This document shows positions 36,661 through 48,600 of a stretch of 64,000 bases of DNA, piece after piece. Every line of letters starts with the position of its first letter. Position 1 is the first letter of the stretch. A program made the position numbers and the translations under genes. Origin of the DNA: Rosa chinensis (Eukaryota; Streptophyta; Magnoliopsida; Rosales; Rosaceae); assembly GCF_002994745.2 (NCBI RefSeq), contig NC_037094.1, positions 45,893,139 through 45,957,138 on the forward strand. Reading direction: 5' to 3'. The notes beneath the pieces were generated by a model. The model ran no database searches, had not been told where the DNA came from, and was given only the letters and a program-made list of their open reading frames with translations.

Positions 36661-37020
36661 TAGCCCCCCCTAGTCCCTTGAGTTTTGGCATAGATGCCGA
36701 ATGGTTAAGGGACTAAAAGACTATTTTCAAAAAATTCACTTGGCAAGGAACACGCTATAAGCGTTGTTGACATTCATCATGCCGCGGTCACTCACCGTGG
36801 TTCTTCGTTATGCCGCGACTATTCAATAGTTCAACCGCGGTTCTATGCCAAATTCCTTGTGGCCCTACCCACCTGTCTTCCATGTAGGGCTTGCCAAATT
36901 TGGATTCAAATAGAGCCCCCCAATCCCTTGAGCTTCGGCATAGATACCGAATGGTTAAGGGACTAAAGGATAATATTACAAGCTTAATTGGCAAGGTACA
37001 CTCTATACGCTTTTTGCTTA
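36580..37020. repeat. Duplicated LTR-end / polypurine segment
   Basis: The segment running from the LTR end through the tract (GCCTTGCCAAATATTGGTTC ... GCCCCCCCTAGTCCCTTGAG ... CCGAATGGTTAAGGGACTAA) recurs about 250 bp further on as GGCTTGCCAAATTTGGATTC ... GCCCCCCAATCCCTTGAGC. The polypurine tract is therefore present twice in tandem. Confidence 0.75.
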
Positions 37021-37659
37021 ATCTCGCTGACATCTCTAAATATTTAGCATGTTTCTAATCTCATTACTTCAGGGCCATTTAACTATGGTTCAATTCAAAC
37101 ACGGTCTTTTGTTATGTCGTGGCCATACATCTGCTGTTACTCGCTAGCCATGGTCGTTCGCTTGCTACGGCCACTTAATTACAGCCCTTCACCAGCCACA
37201 ATCGTTCAACTGCAGCCTTCTCCAGCTACGGCTCTTCACTAGCTGCGGTCATTCAACTGTTCAACTGCAATCCTTTGTTTCACCATGGCCATTCATCTAC
37301 CTTCATTTGCCAGCCAAAACCATTTACTCGTGGCCCTTCTCAAAACACGACCGTTCAACTGTTGTCCTTTGCTGTGTGGCTAGTCATTGAGTTCGTGATA
37401 TATATGTAGCCCTCCCCTAATTCCTTCAGCCTCTGCTCGAGCCGAGTGGTGAAAGAATTGGTAAACAAAGTCTACCTCATTGTCGAATGACATCCAAATA
37501 TTTTCTAGCTGTAATCATATAAATATTTTGGCCTTACAGTTTCATGCCTATTGAGTAATTAAACGGCTCCCAGAAACACAACTTTTTACTTATTTTATTT
37601 TATTTTATTTTTTGCAGAAACTAAAGCAAGAAAATAAAATGTAAAAATCTTGTGTACCG

Positions 37660-38779
37660 TTATGGAGGTGGCCAACAATGTTTCACCCCAAGTTTTGAAC
37701 ATTTTGTATTCTTAGCATGGATTTTGAATTTTTCAAGGCCGATCTTTATTGACCAAAGGGAATGATTGTGATTTGTTTTCTTTTCCACTTTCATGTGAGC
37801 TAAAATTATATGCTCTTCAAATGTAATCGGTTCCACTTTATCTGACCATGGCTTCTCCAAGTCAACTTTATTTCCAATAATCATGTCAACATGCATGACA
37901 TCTTGAATTAGATGATCATCACCATTGACCACATTATGCTCAGTGAGCTGACATTCCTTTGCTACAAGATTAAGATCTTCATCAAGCCGCGGATTGTTGA
38001 GGTCGGCTTTCTTTTCGAGAACCATATCCATATGAATAGTCTCGTTAATTGTACACTCAACCATGTGATGGCCGTTCTCCTTGACATTTGGCAAATTTTG
38101 ACCTACCATGTTTGCCTTCATTTTTTAGGGAAGAACAATAGGTGGCCGAGTTTCCATATGATCATCAATAAATACTTCTTTTTGGAGGTCATGGTCCCGG
38201 TTACGGTGGCTTGCCTCCTTAAGTATTTTTTGATGTCTCAGCATCTTCATCTTATTCAGGTGTGACTTCATCTCTTCTCTGAAAATAGAAAATTGTGTGG
38301 CTATTTCTACCACCCCTTTTTGAATGATCCTGTTCACATTTATGGCTTTTTCAAAAGAGTTTACATCACCTGCCCAAGAGCTTACATTTCCTTTGACCAT
38401 TTGATTGTGACCAACTTGTTGATCGTACAAGGGTTGCAACGTGGCTAGTGGAGTCTCTCTTACAAGCTGGCAACTCAAGCCATCAAAATTGTTGTAGGGC
38501 CCTATTTGGTTGTAGTCGTCTTGGTTGTTATGATGATAATTTGAATCATAATGATTGCATGGTGCATTAATTGTTTGCCACAATTATCATACGGCTCATT
38601 GGCTTGCCCATAACCATGTTGGCTACCATAGCCATTTCGGTGATCAAAGCCATATTGAGGTAGTATTGTGGGATTTTGTTGATCCCAAGATGCATGGCAG
38701 TTTAAATTAACAAAACTTTGGTACGCATTGTAGCTATATCTACCATCAAAATCATACAATTGATTTTGGCCATAATGGC
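37660..38779 (-). pseudogene. Gag-like coding region of the middle element, frameshifted
   Basis: On the minus strand the frame starts at 41768 (MSYHEPNLPG), passes through the target site of the nested element, and resumes at 38779 (HYGQNQLYDFDGRYSYNAYQ). It shifts by one base near 38580 into a frame ending at 38125 (Asn/His-rich, then FSIFREEMKSHLNKMKM). A stop separates this from a further open stretch, 38121-37660 (MKANMVGQNLPNV). The tandem polar composition is gag-like, but I cannot name a family. No protease, reverse transcriptase or integrase is present. Confidence 0.5.
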
Positions 38780-39933
38780 TGACAGGACCCGCCCCGGATT
38801 TCACCCTGAAATCCGAAGTGGCCCTGCGGGGTCCACCTTAGAAGAAATTCTTCCAAAAATTGGCAGAACTTCCCCTAAAATGAACTACCCAAAACCTGTA
38901 GAAAGAAAATTTACACTCCTAACTCAACCCATCCTTATCCTCCTGGAGTCACCTGCTCCTCAAACCACAACTCCAATTTCACAAATAACAGTCTCAACCC
39001 AGTGAACCCACATTATAAGAATAATTCCACAGGTTATCAGAGCAATACTATTTCATTAGGTAACAAAGATCACAGAAATAGAATGAGTACGCGGAAGCAA
39101 TGCTGTTGGCTATGCCTCGACTCCATGTACGCCCGACCTCAACTAATTTCGCCTGCAAAAGTACTATTCCGACGATCACGTATACGAGTTCCTTTATCAA
39201 GCCAGAGCTCGGTACGACATCCTCAACAATTAAGGAGAAGTTTGAACCCGAATTGTGAATAGTAACTCAGAATTTCAAACCTTCGATTTGACCTCCACAC
39301 TGCAAATCGTGGCTCAAGGCTAGGGGCAACATGATCCTTGGGAAAAACCGCTCCTTCGACGCCGGTTTGGTGGCCGGAGATGGCCGGAATCGCCGGAAAT
39401 CGACGAAAATCCCAAACTGCTATAGTAAACTTTCACGGGCCGATGCCTCGTTTTCCGGCCAAACCGCCGTGAGCTACCACCACCGGTGCCAAGTGTGGGC
39501 GGAGGCGAGTCCAAAGATGTCGGCTTTATGCCACCAGGTGGCCGGAGGAGGGAAAAGGCCGGAGTTGCAGGCGAGCGAGAGAGAGCTATAGCTCGGGAAG
39601 AGAGAGAGAAAACGCGGGGAAAGGGGAGAGAGAGGAAAATTACCCAGCAACAGTAAATTTTCAAATTTATACTTTCTACCAATGAACAGTAACTTTACTA
39701 TTTTGCTTGTAACTTTTGCATACAAACTCTGATTTTTACGCACCACATATGCACGCGCTTGGTTTAACGTCCTCTACGACTTCCATGAACAACATTTTCT
39801 CAAATTTTGGCCCGATCAAAAAGTCAACTTTTAGGGCCACTAAAAGTACTTAAACGACAGTAAAAGTGGAAATAAAGGCCGTTTACCGTCCAAATGATTA
39901 GTAAACGGGTGAGTGAAGATACGGGATGTTACA
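38780..39933 (-). repeat. LTR of the inner element (left copy)
   Basis: 1154 bp, from TGACAGGACCC to GGGATGTTACA. ORFs inside it on both strands (for example 39320-39746 minus) recur in the other LTR and are not genes. Confidence 0.92.
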
Positions 39934-40555
39934 TTCTCCCCTCCTTATAAAAATTTCGCCCTCGAAATTTCATGCCGGTTAGAACATAAACGGCACACCA
40001 TTTAATTCAAAAATACCACAATCTCGAAACTTAGTTCAAAGTCAAAACCACCATTAGTTCCATTCCCACCAACGATCCTGATTCCGAAACCATTATATCA
40101 TCCAGAGGCAGCCCAAAGCTATTGTCACTCGTCTCAGGCACTCAAACACAAACTCGAACTCTGGTTTCCACACCACAATCCAAGCCCCAACAAACTTACT
40201 GGCGTCGAGGAAGAAATAACCACAACATTTCCTCGAATCATACTTCGTAGCACAACTCAAAATTGTAGAGTAGTCTTACTCTACCATCGTTAGGGAAATG
40301 TGCAAAACAAGCGAACAATCCATTACGCAACGAAAACCCTAGGAGGTCGGCGTACAAGAGGCATAACACCTAAAGGAGCACCATCTAGACATGTACCTTA
40401 CACACTTAATGAGTACATCAGCACCGAAGAGTAAACGATGGGGAACCGCTGCAGTCGGGCCATCACTCGGGAGGTACTGTGTAACATCAAGCGTATAACG
40501 TAACAAGATAGAAACGAGTCTACAGAATCTGACAACCTAATGCTCTGATACCAAC

Positions 40556-41708
40556 TGACAGGACCCGCCCCGGATTTCACCCTGAAATCCGAAGTGGCCC
40601 TGCGGGGTCCACCTTAGAAGAAATTCTTCCAAAAATTGGCAGAACTTCCCCTAAAATGAACTACCCAAAACCTGTAGAAAGAAAATTTACACTCCTAACT
40701 CAACCCATCCTTATCCTCCTGGAGCCACCTGCTCCTCAAACCACAACTCCAATTTCACAAATAACAGTCTCAACCCAGTGAACCCACATTATAAGAATAA
40801 TTCCACAGGTTATCAGAGCAATACTATTTCATTAGGTAACAAAGATCACAGAAATAGAATGAGTACGCGGAAGCAATGCTGTTGGCTATGCCTCGACTCC
40901 ATGTACGCCCGACCTCAACTAATTTCGCCTGCAAAAGTACTATTCCGACGATCACGTATACGAGTTCCTTTATCAAGCCAGAGCTCGGTACGACATCCTC
41001 AACAATTAAGGAGAAGTTTGAACCCGAATTGTGAATAGTAACTCGGAATTTCAAACCTTCGATTCGACCTCCACACTGCAAATCGTGGCTCAAGGCTAGG
41101 GGCAACATGATCCTTGGGAAAAACCGCTCCTTCGACGCCGGTTTGGTGGCCGGAGATGGCCGAAATCGCCGGAAATCGACAAAATCCCAAACTGCTACAG
41201 TAAACTTTCACGGGCCGATGCCTCGTTTTCCGACCAAACCGCCGTGAGCTACCACCACCGGTGCCAAGTGTGGGCGGAGGCGAGTCCAAAGATGTCGGCT
41301 TTATGCCACCAGGTGGCCGGATGAGGGAGAAGGCCGGAGTTGCAGGCGAGCGAGAGAGAGCGATAGCTCGGGAAGAGAGAGAGAAAACGCGGGGAAAGGG
41401 GAGAGAGAGGAAAATTACCCAGCAACAGTAAATTTTCAAATTTATACTTTCTACCAATGAACAGTAACTTTACTATTTTGCTTGTAACTTTTGCATACAA
41501 ACTCTGATTTTTACGCACCACATATACACGCGCTCGGTATAACGTCCTCTACGACTTCCATGAACAACATTTTCTCAAATTTTGGCCCGATCAAAAAGTC
41601 AACTTTTAGGGCCACTAAAAGTACTTAAACGACAGTAAAAGTGGAAGTAAAGGCCGTTTACCGTCCAAATGACTAGTAAACGGGTGAGTGAAGATACGGG
41701 ATGTTACA
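40556..41708 (-). repeat. LTR of the inner element (right copy)
   Basis: 1153 bp, nearly identical to the left copy; the primer-binding site is directly to its left. Confidence 0.92.
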
Positions 41709-41849
41709 ATGGCCACTGTAATCATTTATTGAAAGACAACCAGGTAAATTCGGCTCATGATAACTCATTAGTGAAAATACATAATATGTAATGTCTCACT
41801 AAATGGTCTAACATTCACCAAGTGTGATCCCACTGGGCGTGCCAAAAGT

Positions 41850-43004
41850 TGTTCTCTCAAAAATCGTCTCGGTCGCTTGTCACTGGGCCGAGAGCTTCTT
41901 TGGCTTATATGTGTCCTTCTGGAATGGTGAAGTGTGTGCGGGCATGCCAACTCGCAACCGGTAGGCCAAGCAAGGTTTTGTTCTAGATTGTAGATCTTGT
42001 GCCGATCTGACTTCTAATCAGTTGATTGTGGCTCGAGGAAGGGTCGATCTCGGCTGTGGGGTTCTCTCTACCTTGAATGCAAGGACTTTAGCACGGATCA
42101 CCCTTACCTAGCCACAGTCTTCATGCTGTGTAACTCGGTGATTGATGTGAAAGTGAAGTGATGATGATTCTTTTTGGGATTTTGTATTTTGTATAAATTA
42201 AATGACGTAAAGTACTAAACAACAGAAAATAAATAGCATAAACGAAAGTGTAGGTAAAGAAAGTGCAAGAATGTAAAAGTGCAGCAAATAAACAGGAAGA
42301 AAAAGAACAAGAATGTAAACCGCGGGAAATAAAGTGCAACAAAGTAACAAGCAAAATGATAAATTGCTGGAATGTAAAGAACGACAATGTAAAGAAAATG
42401 ATAAGATAAACACATAAAGATTGATAAGGTTTTCAGAAATGTTGAAATGTATTGAGATAAAATTTGAGTAATCCTGTAGAGCGTTTGGTCGAGGACCTCT
42501 AATAATGAATCCTATGGTTATTTTTATAGTGAAGCTAAACTACTGAATGAAGGAAAAGAAGCAATCTTAGCAGTATTCATGTTTGAGATATTTTTGACGT
42601 TATCAATGATTGATTCTTTCATGAGCAATCAATCAGGTCTTGTAACTGATGATTGGCAATAACACATCCTGATGCTCATTCAAACTTTGGTAACGTTTCT
42701 CCTGACAATCAGTTCTTTGATGATTAGCTGCAGTCATTCATTACGACTTGTGAGTCCGCGGTCAATCATTAAGCCTTGTGAGTCATTTGATCTCAGTAAC
42801 GGTTCTCGGAACATGTTATCTTCTACCATAAATTTGTGAATTAACTTTGTAAATCTTTAATGTGCGGCGGCTAATTTGAGAATCAACTTTGTAAATCTTT
42901 AATATGCCGCGGCTAATTAGCCATTAGCCGCGGTCAATCATTCTGCCTTATGGGTCGGGCCCACCTATCCGCCACGTGAGCCTTGCCAAATATTGGTTCA
43001 AACA
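41850..43004 (-). repeat. LTR of the middle element (right copy)
   Basis: 1155 bp; longer than its partner through insertions near 42190-42240 and 42285-42400. Confidence 0.85.
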
Positions 43005-43404
43005 GCTTCACAACCCTAACTCCCAAAATTGAACTAATCACAACCCATTAGCAAATACATCACCAAAAGCATAGAAAAATTATGAAAGATATAATAAGGA
43101 AGAGAGAGGAGAGTTAGCTTGGTCACTACTAGCTATGGGCTAGTATGAACTAAGTAATTTCTTCACTCAACTACCCAAAAATGGATATGTAGTCTTGATG
43201 ATGATTTCCTTGAAGCCTTGAGTGTCCAATCCCAAAAGATTGAAATTGAAAATGAAGAAGGGAATAGGAGAGAGTGTGAGGTGATGGGTGAGAGAAAATG
43301 GGAAGGAATGATAAATGGAGGTGGGTGCGGCTACTGTTGGGGAGAGGAGAGAGAATTGAGGGTGTGCGGGTATTCCGAAGAAGGAAGAGAGAGTGGGTAT
43401 ATCT

Positions 43405-43584
43405 GGGATGAAATCACCTATCCCCGTTATTCTATTCCTATTCTATCCCCTTAACATGATTGATCCACAGAGATTAAAAAAATATTTTCTTAATCTTTTG
43501 TTTTATTTTTTTAATTTCTATGGACCAATCATGTTGAGGGGACAGAATTGGGACATAGGAATCTGGGACAGGTGAATTCATCCC
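43405..43584. mobile_element. Foldback MITE, about 180 bp
   Basis: The two halves are inverted copies of about 80 bp: GGGATGAAATCACCTATCCC at the left and, reverse-complemented, GGGATGAATTCACCTGTCCC at the right, both continuing to CCCTNAACATGATTGRTCC. The centre is a short AT-rich loop. No clear target-site duplication was found. It lies inside the outer solo LTR. Confidence 0.7.
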
Positions 43585-44226
43585 GAGTCTGTTGTGTGGT
43601 CTTCGTGCAAGAGTAGAGTGAGAGGATGAGGCTGCCACGTGTTAGCACCACAATGGTTACAAGAGATAAAGCAGAAATATTCGGTGTGCTAGCGCGTGAG
43701 ACAGAGAAATAATGGTGATGGTGTAATTATCTAATGGGCTCAAGTTAATTAAACAATTGAATGTTTAATAGCTGCCTGCACGTGGTGATGCTTCTGATGA
43801 CTAACTTCAATGCTCAATTAATTAATCAACTAATGATTAATTAATGACATCAAAGATTAATTAGCCGAAATTCTTCTTTTCTTCATTTCTTGATTATTTG
43901 CTCCGATTTTGCGCCATTTCCTTCCGAACTCCACATCTCTGCTTATTTACTACAAAATAAATTAAAATTAATTAATTAATTACATAATAATTGATTTGGA
44001 GATTAGCTTAATTCTAGTGTTTAAAATGTAATTACGCATATAAAAATGCAAATAATTACCTCCTTTTTCAGTTCTGCACTTCCAGGGACACCATAAAAGG
44101 GAATGAAGAACAATTGAAGGATGTTGTTGATGGAGACTATTTAGTCTCCAAAGAAAGCAAGTTTGAATTGGGTTTCTTCAGCCCCGGAAATTCTAGCGAC
44201 CAGTATGTTGGAATATGGTATTCTCA

Positions 44227-47200
44227 CACTACACCAAAAATGGTCTTTTACGGCCCACAATGTGTGTTGTAAAAGGGTATTTACAGCGCACAAAAGCAGG
44301 CTGTAAATGCCCGAGCCGTAAAAGACGTACCTCATTTATGGCACACTAAAATGCGCCGTTAAAGTGCATCCAAGAACGCCATCAAAGTGATGTCGGAAAT
44401 TTCACTCACGTTATTTACGGCACATGTTGCACGCCGTAAAAGACCTTCTATTTAAGGAGTATAATGTGTGCCGTAAAAGAGCGATTGAGTTCCCATTTAA
44501 GGCATACTTTGCATGCCGTAAATAATGTTTTAAAAGAAATAAAAAAAAAAATTTGGTGTACCAATTTCACATCAGTAGCACCACTCATGCATCCATGCCA
44601 AATCAAATGTATGAGAAACACTTCAATCAAATTATCATTATAATTAATCTCTTTTACAAAATGCATGACAATATTTGAAAATGTATAAGTAGCAGATCAC
44701 ATTACATCAATAATCCACATAATCTGAAAATATATACCAAATCATCTGATGCTCTTTACTGCTCAATCACCTGATATACAAAGGCAACGACACTAGATTA
44801 GACCCTATTGCATTGTATTGGTACTGAAATCAGAACAAATAAATGCTTGAATGACAATTCCTATTGCAGCTTTAGACTATGGAACTCATGTATAAACAAG
44901 CCAAACTAATGATGTTGCATTCAATAGTAACTTTGAGAACCGCATCCTCAACATTATAAAGGTACACACCACAAAGCATGATGGATATCTATCAAGGCTT
45001 TACTATCATGACGAGACAACATGAGAACTATGAACCAAATTAGAAGTCTGCTTATGGAAATTACAACATGATATAACCTCCCTTGGAAAGAACAAACTAA
45101 AACAATAATCCCAAAGCAAACCTCATCACTAAAAAAATTAAAATCACTTATAAGAACAAACCTGATGAAAATAATGTTGAATTTTCAATGTCCTATGACT
45201 TCTGCATGTAGGAAGATAGGACCATTTGAACTACATGGTGAACAAAATTCTTGGAAGGAATTGTATCTAATATGGAGATCAACGCAGGGTGGCAAGATTC
45301 ATCAGATGAACTTACAAGGCTAACAAGAAGGGTAAAAACAGAAAAGTCTCAGTAGAGACACCTGGTAAGGCTTCATCAAGGTTCCAGTTTCAACAAGTCC
45401 ACATTGTACAACTGTATGCCTGGAAGATTTATGCTGGTTATGCAATCTAACATCATTATAAAGAGAATATGAGAGCTAGTGAAACCGCAAAGGAGGAGGA
45501 AGGAGCTCAATAGTCCATACAAACATTCTCAACCATGTGCCTTACCCATAGAACATCTTTACATATATAAGAAATTACTCAGAGCATTTTAGCCATGCAA
45601 CGTGGTTCCACAATCCTCACAGTACATCATAATGGTATCTCTTCCAATAGTTTTTTAGATCATAATCTTGGCTAACATGCAAAAGTGGATACTACAAAGC
45701 CAAGAGATTGATATAAAGTCAAAAGTAAATGTTACACAAAAAATAGTAAAACTAAATCTATTGCAGTACGATATCATGCTAAGAAAGCAGTGACTTACAA
45801 TTACTAAGCTTTTCCAAAATGGGACGTCTGCGCGGAAAGCGTCCAATAATTAGTCCCTTCTGAGTGAACATCTGCATTATAAAGAAACTGTCTCAACAAT
45901 TTCAACTCTAATACTTCCAAATTCCAAGCTTTATGAGGTCAATTTCTATTTACTTGAGCTCTGTTCTTGCCTTTGCCACTTGGGGACTTGCTGGATAAAT
46001 CATGATGGTCTTTGCCTCCTCTATACTATTCTAAAGTGGGTTGGATAACCGTCTCCAAGAGAGTGAGGAAAGAGTAAATAATCCAATAAGCAAGCCACTG
46101 CCCATCATCTAGTTTTGATGCGCTCTCTATGGCCATCACTGATGCATATCTATAATCAAATTCCCACAATAAACAAAATTCTGAGTTCATTAACCAACTG
46201 TGTTTCCATTAAATCAATTAAAGATGGAAGCTTTATAGGAAAAAATAAGAAAATAAACAAACTTGTCTCAAGACTGATAGAATGGGATTGCTTACAAGCG
46301 GTAAAGCAGTTGCAACACAGGCCTGCAAGAATTGAAAACAAATGGGGGAATTAGCAGATAAACCCAGAAAAGAAAATCAAGAAATTACACAACAAAGACA
46401 ATCAAAATCTGGGTTTTGATTAAGAATTTGATAAATACAATTTCCCTTTGAAAACGAAACTCACTAAAAACTTGATAAATACATGCATGTTTACGCATAC
46501 AGAACAAATAAAAATTAGCCACTTCCAATACATAGTGAACATTCATTCAAATGCATATGATTTCTCATGGAATCCCTGATTAAGCATTTACCAAAGGAAA
46601 GCACAAAATTACAAAATTCTAAAAAACAAAAAAAAAAAAATTATAAAGGGCAACGGAAAGAGGAAGTACTCTGTTCTGGTCAATGACGTCGACGATGACA
46701 ACAAGCTTGCCGTAGTCCTCACCGTACCTCTTGAAAGGCTATGTAAAAAAAAACAAAGATCAGAGAAGAACCAAGGAGTGTTACAAAGAGAGAAGGTAAA
46801 TCTTGGCGTTCGGAGAAGACGAAAGGAAAGCTCACCATTTTTGGTTCGGCGGGGCGTGTTTGTGAGAGAATATCAAAGGTGGAACGTATGAGAGAACGAA
46901 CAAAAGTGAAAGCTGGGATTTAGGGTTTTCTTACGGACTTAGCCACAGTGCTAGTAGGAAAGAGCCCAAGATACACAAGCCCTAGAAATTACCCATTCTT
47001 GGGGAGGGAATTTGTAGTACTTAGAATGACCAAAGAATTCTAGTTACTTTGTTTCTGGTTTGTACATGGGGAAGAGATTAGAGGGATTTGGTCCCAGAGT
47101 CGAAGAGGACTAAGAAAAAGTATAAAGAATGAAGTGAGAAAAAGGGTGGGAAATTTAAGATTTTGCCAAAAAAAAAGAGTGGGCAGTGTAAAAATTAAAT

Positions 47201-47462
47201 AAATATTGAAAATGTTATATATCATTTAAGGCGTGCATCAAATGCATGCCGTAAAAAACTAAATACACCACTTTTACGGCGTGCAATATAAGTGTGCCGT
47301 AAATGTGTTATAATATTTACGGCATGCATCAAATGTGCACCGTAAAAAACTAAATACACATCACTTTTACGACATGCAATAAAAGTGCGCCGTAAATGTG
47401 TTGTCACTTTTACGGCGTGCATCAATGTGCGCCGTAAATTGCGCGCGGTAAAAAACAACTTT
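44227..47462. mobile_element. Non-autonomous CACTA element with captured ribosomal-protein exons
   Basis: The left end is CACTACACCAAAAATGG, inside the kinase copy. Both ends have many subterminal TTTACGGCRYGC repeats in direct and inverted orientation (44245-44525 and 47225-47455), typical of CACTA elements. The flanking TCA (44224-44226 and 47463-47465) fits their 3-bp duplication. The right terminus stops at AAAAAACAACTT and lacks the expected ...TAGTG, so the end is eroded. No transposase; a ribosomal protein L14 gene fragment lies inside. Confidence 0.8.
46670..46925 (-). pseudogene. Captured 60S ribosomal protein L14 fragment (5' UTR, exon 1, intron 1, exon 2)
   Basis: On the minus strand a CT-rich leader precedes an ATG at 46838 split straight away by GTGAGC. 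After the intron (ending ACATAG), exon 2 starts at 46738: [23 protein letters not shown], then GTACTT. This is the N-terminus of RPL14. About 12 residues expected between KR and YGEDYG (VEIGRVALVN-like) are missing; the loss is in frame and lies between two copies of TACGG, as in microhomology-mediated deletion. Keeping an intron and its borders shows DNA-level capture rather than retroposition. Other exon-like pieces further left (around 46285-46312 and 45800-45870) were not identified. Confidence 0.85.
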
Positions 47463-48030
47463 TCAAACTAGAGTATCTAATAAAATAGTGGTGTGGGTTG
47501 CCACTAGGAACAATCCCATCAATGATACCTCTGGTGTGCTCACAATAAACAGGTATGGAGAACTAGTCCTTTATGCGTATAACATGAAGAGCACTCCTAT
47601 TTGGTCTATTAACATGTCGCGGTTGGTTCAAAATGTTAACAGAAGCAATTTATCTGCACAGCTCTTAGATACAGGAAATTTAGTTGTGTTCTAGGATGAT
47701 AAAAATGAAATCTCTATATGGCAAAGTTTTGATTATCCGACAGATACTCTAATTGTAGGTATGAAAGTTGGACTGAATTGGAAAACTGGGCTAGAATGGG
47801 TTTTAACATCTTGGAAGTCACAAGATGACCCCGGAACTGGGGACCATACCTTTAGGCTTCATTCAGATCAGAGTACTACCTCCCCCCAATATTTTATGTA
47901 TAAAGGTTTGAGAAAATATTGGCGAAGTGATCCAGGGCCAGGGCCTAGTTTGGTCACTAATCAAGAGGAAACTTATTATATCCTAAATTACACCGATGCA
48001 ATTACGAGAATGACGTTGACTGATTCTGAT

Positions 48031-48357
48031 GGACTCAAATTAAGTAAGTCTTTTTGTACACTATTTAGATGGACTCAAATTACTATTCCAGCTTATTTGG
48101 ACCCAAATTTGAGTCCAAAAAATAAGTCTCCACTGCTGATGCTCTAATCGGTATTGACTATGGTTGATGGCATCGACTATTTCGTCATTTTGTCGGAATA
48201 CCCCAATTTGCATAATTTTACACCATTTCCACTTGATTTTCGCAATTCCGCTTATTTCATACACAATAAATAAAAATGGATTAATTACATAATAATTGAC
48301 TTGAGGATTAACTTATTTCTAGTGTTTTAGATACAATTACATGCATAGAAATGCGTG
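48031..48357. mobile_element. LTR debris replacing part of the kinase copy
   Basis: The right part (48235-48357) matches the end of the outer solo LTR at 43925-44058. The left part contains GATGGACTCAAATTA twice (48029 and 48069). No intact borders. Confidence 0.6.
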
Positions 48358-48600
48358 TAATCAAGTGCCTCAGAAATTGTTCTTGCACTGCATATTTGAG
48401 CATTGAAAATGAAGGGATTGTTGATTGCTTGATATGGTATGATGACTTGATGGACATTTTAGTGTACACAGAGCTTGGACGAGATCTCTACGTTCGTGTG
48501 AATGCAACCGTGTTAGGTACTAATCTGCTTGCAATGGAAGCAAACTCAACTAACTACATATAAGTGTTGAATGTCAAAATTACTTGTTTTTTATTGCATT

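Larger units (their letters stand above)
38780..41708 (-). mobile_element. Inner, young non-autonomous LTR retrotransposon
   Basis: LTRs 38780-39933 and 40556-41708 are flanked by a perfect duplication, ATGGC (38775-38779 and 41709-41713). On the minus strand the site TGGTATCAGAGC (40553-40542), matching the 3' end of initiator tRNA-Met, lies 2 bp inside the LTR; the polypurine tract AAGGAGGGGAGAA is next to the other LTR. The interior is only 622 bp and has no coding sequence, so it needs another element's enzymes. I count about 14 substitutions and one 1-bp gap between the LTRs (near 98.8 percent identity), which makes it the youngest dated insertion here. Confidence 0.92.
35639..43004 (-). 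mobile_element. Middle LTR retrotransposon
   Basis: LTRs 35639-36660 and 41850-43004 (both TGTT...AAACA) are flanked by a perfect 5-bp duplication, GCTTC (35634-35638 and 43005-43009). Read on the minus strand, TGGCACGCCCAGTGGGA beside the right LTR is the primer-binding site, and AGGGGGGGCTATG beside the left LTR is the polypurine tract. Without the nested element the interior is only about 2.25 kb and codes for gag-like pieces at most, so it is non-autonomous. The LTRs differ at many sites and by indels, so it is older than the element nested in it. Confidence 0.85.
34753..44058 (-). mobile_element. Outer solo LTR (about 1.9 kb) carrying nested elements
   Basis: It begins TGACTTAATGC and ends GCAAATAATTA, with CCTCC on both sides (34748-34752 and 44059-44063), lying exactly where the intact kinase gene reads CTCCTCTTTCAGG. 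Removing the inner element (35639-43004) leaves about 1.9 kb with no interior, that is, a solo or truncated LTR. Its right end closely resembles 48235-48357 (ATTACATAATAATTGA, TCTAGTGTTT), so two pieces of this family hit the same gene copy. Minus orientation is inferred from that family's TGATTACACGC-type start. Confidence 0.7.
34611..48600 (+). pseudogene. Second S-receptor-like kinase copy, shattered by transposons
   Basis: Pieces in order match exon 1 of the intact gene: 34611-34752 (start and signal peptide), 44064-44226 (to IWYSH), 47466-48030 (B-lectin and S-locus region, with TAG at 47694 where the intact copy has CAG) and 48358-48600 (PAN domain to the end of exon 1). The first two gaps are filled by a nested LTR cluster and a CACTA element, each with target-site duplications; the third gap (48031-48357) replaces about 350 bp of host sequence with LTR debris. 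No membrane or kinase exon follows. Exon-1 sequence is still close to the intact copy, so the duplication is recent relative to its decay. Confidence 0.88.

Noticed and set aside
39002..39262. 86-codon ORF, identical at 40778-41038
   Set aside because: Identity only reflects the two young LTRs, not a duplicated gene.
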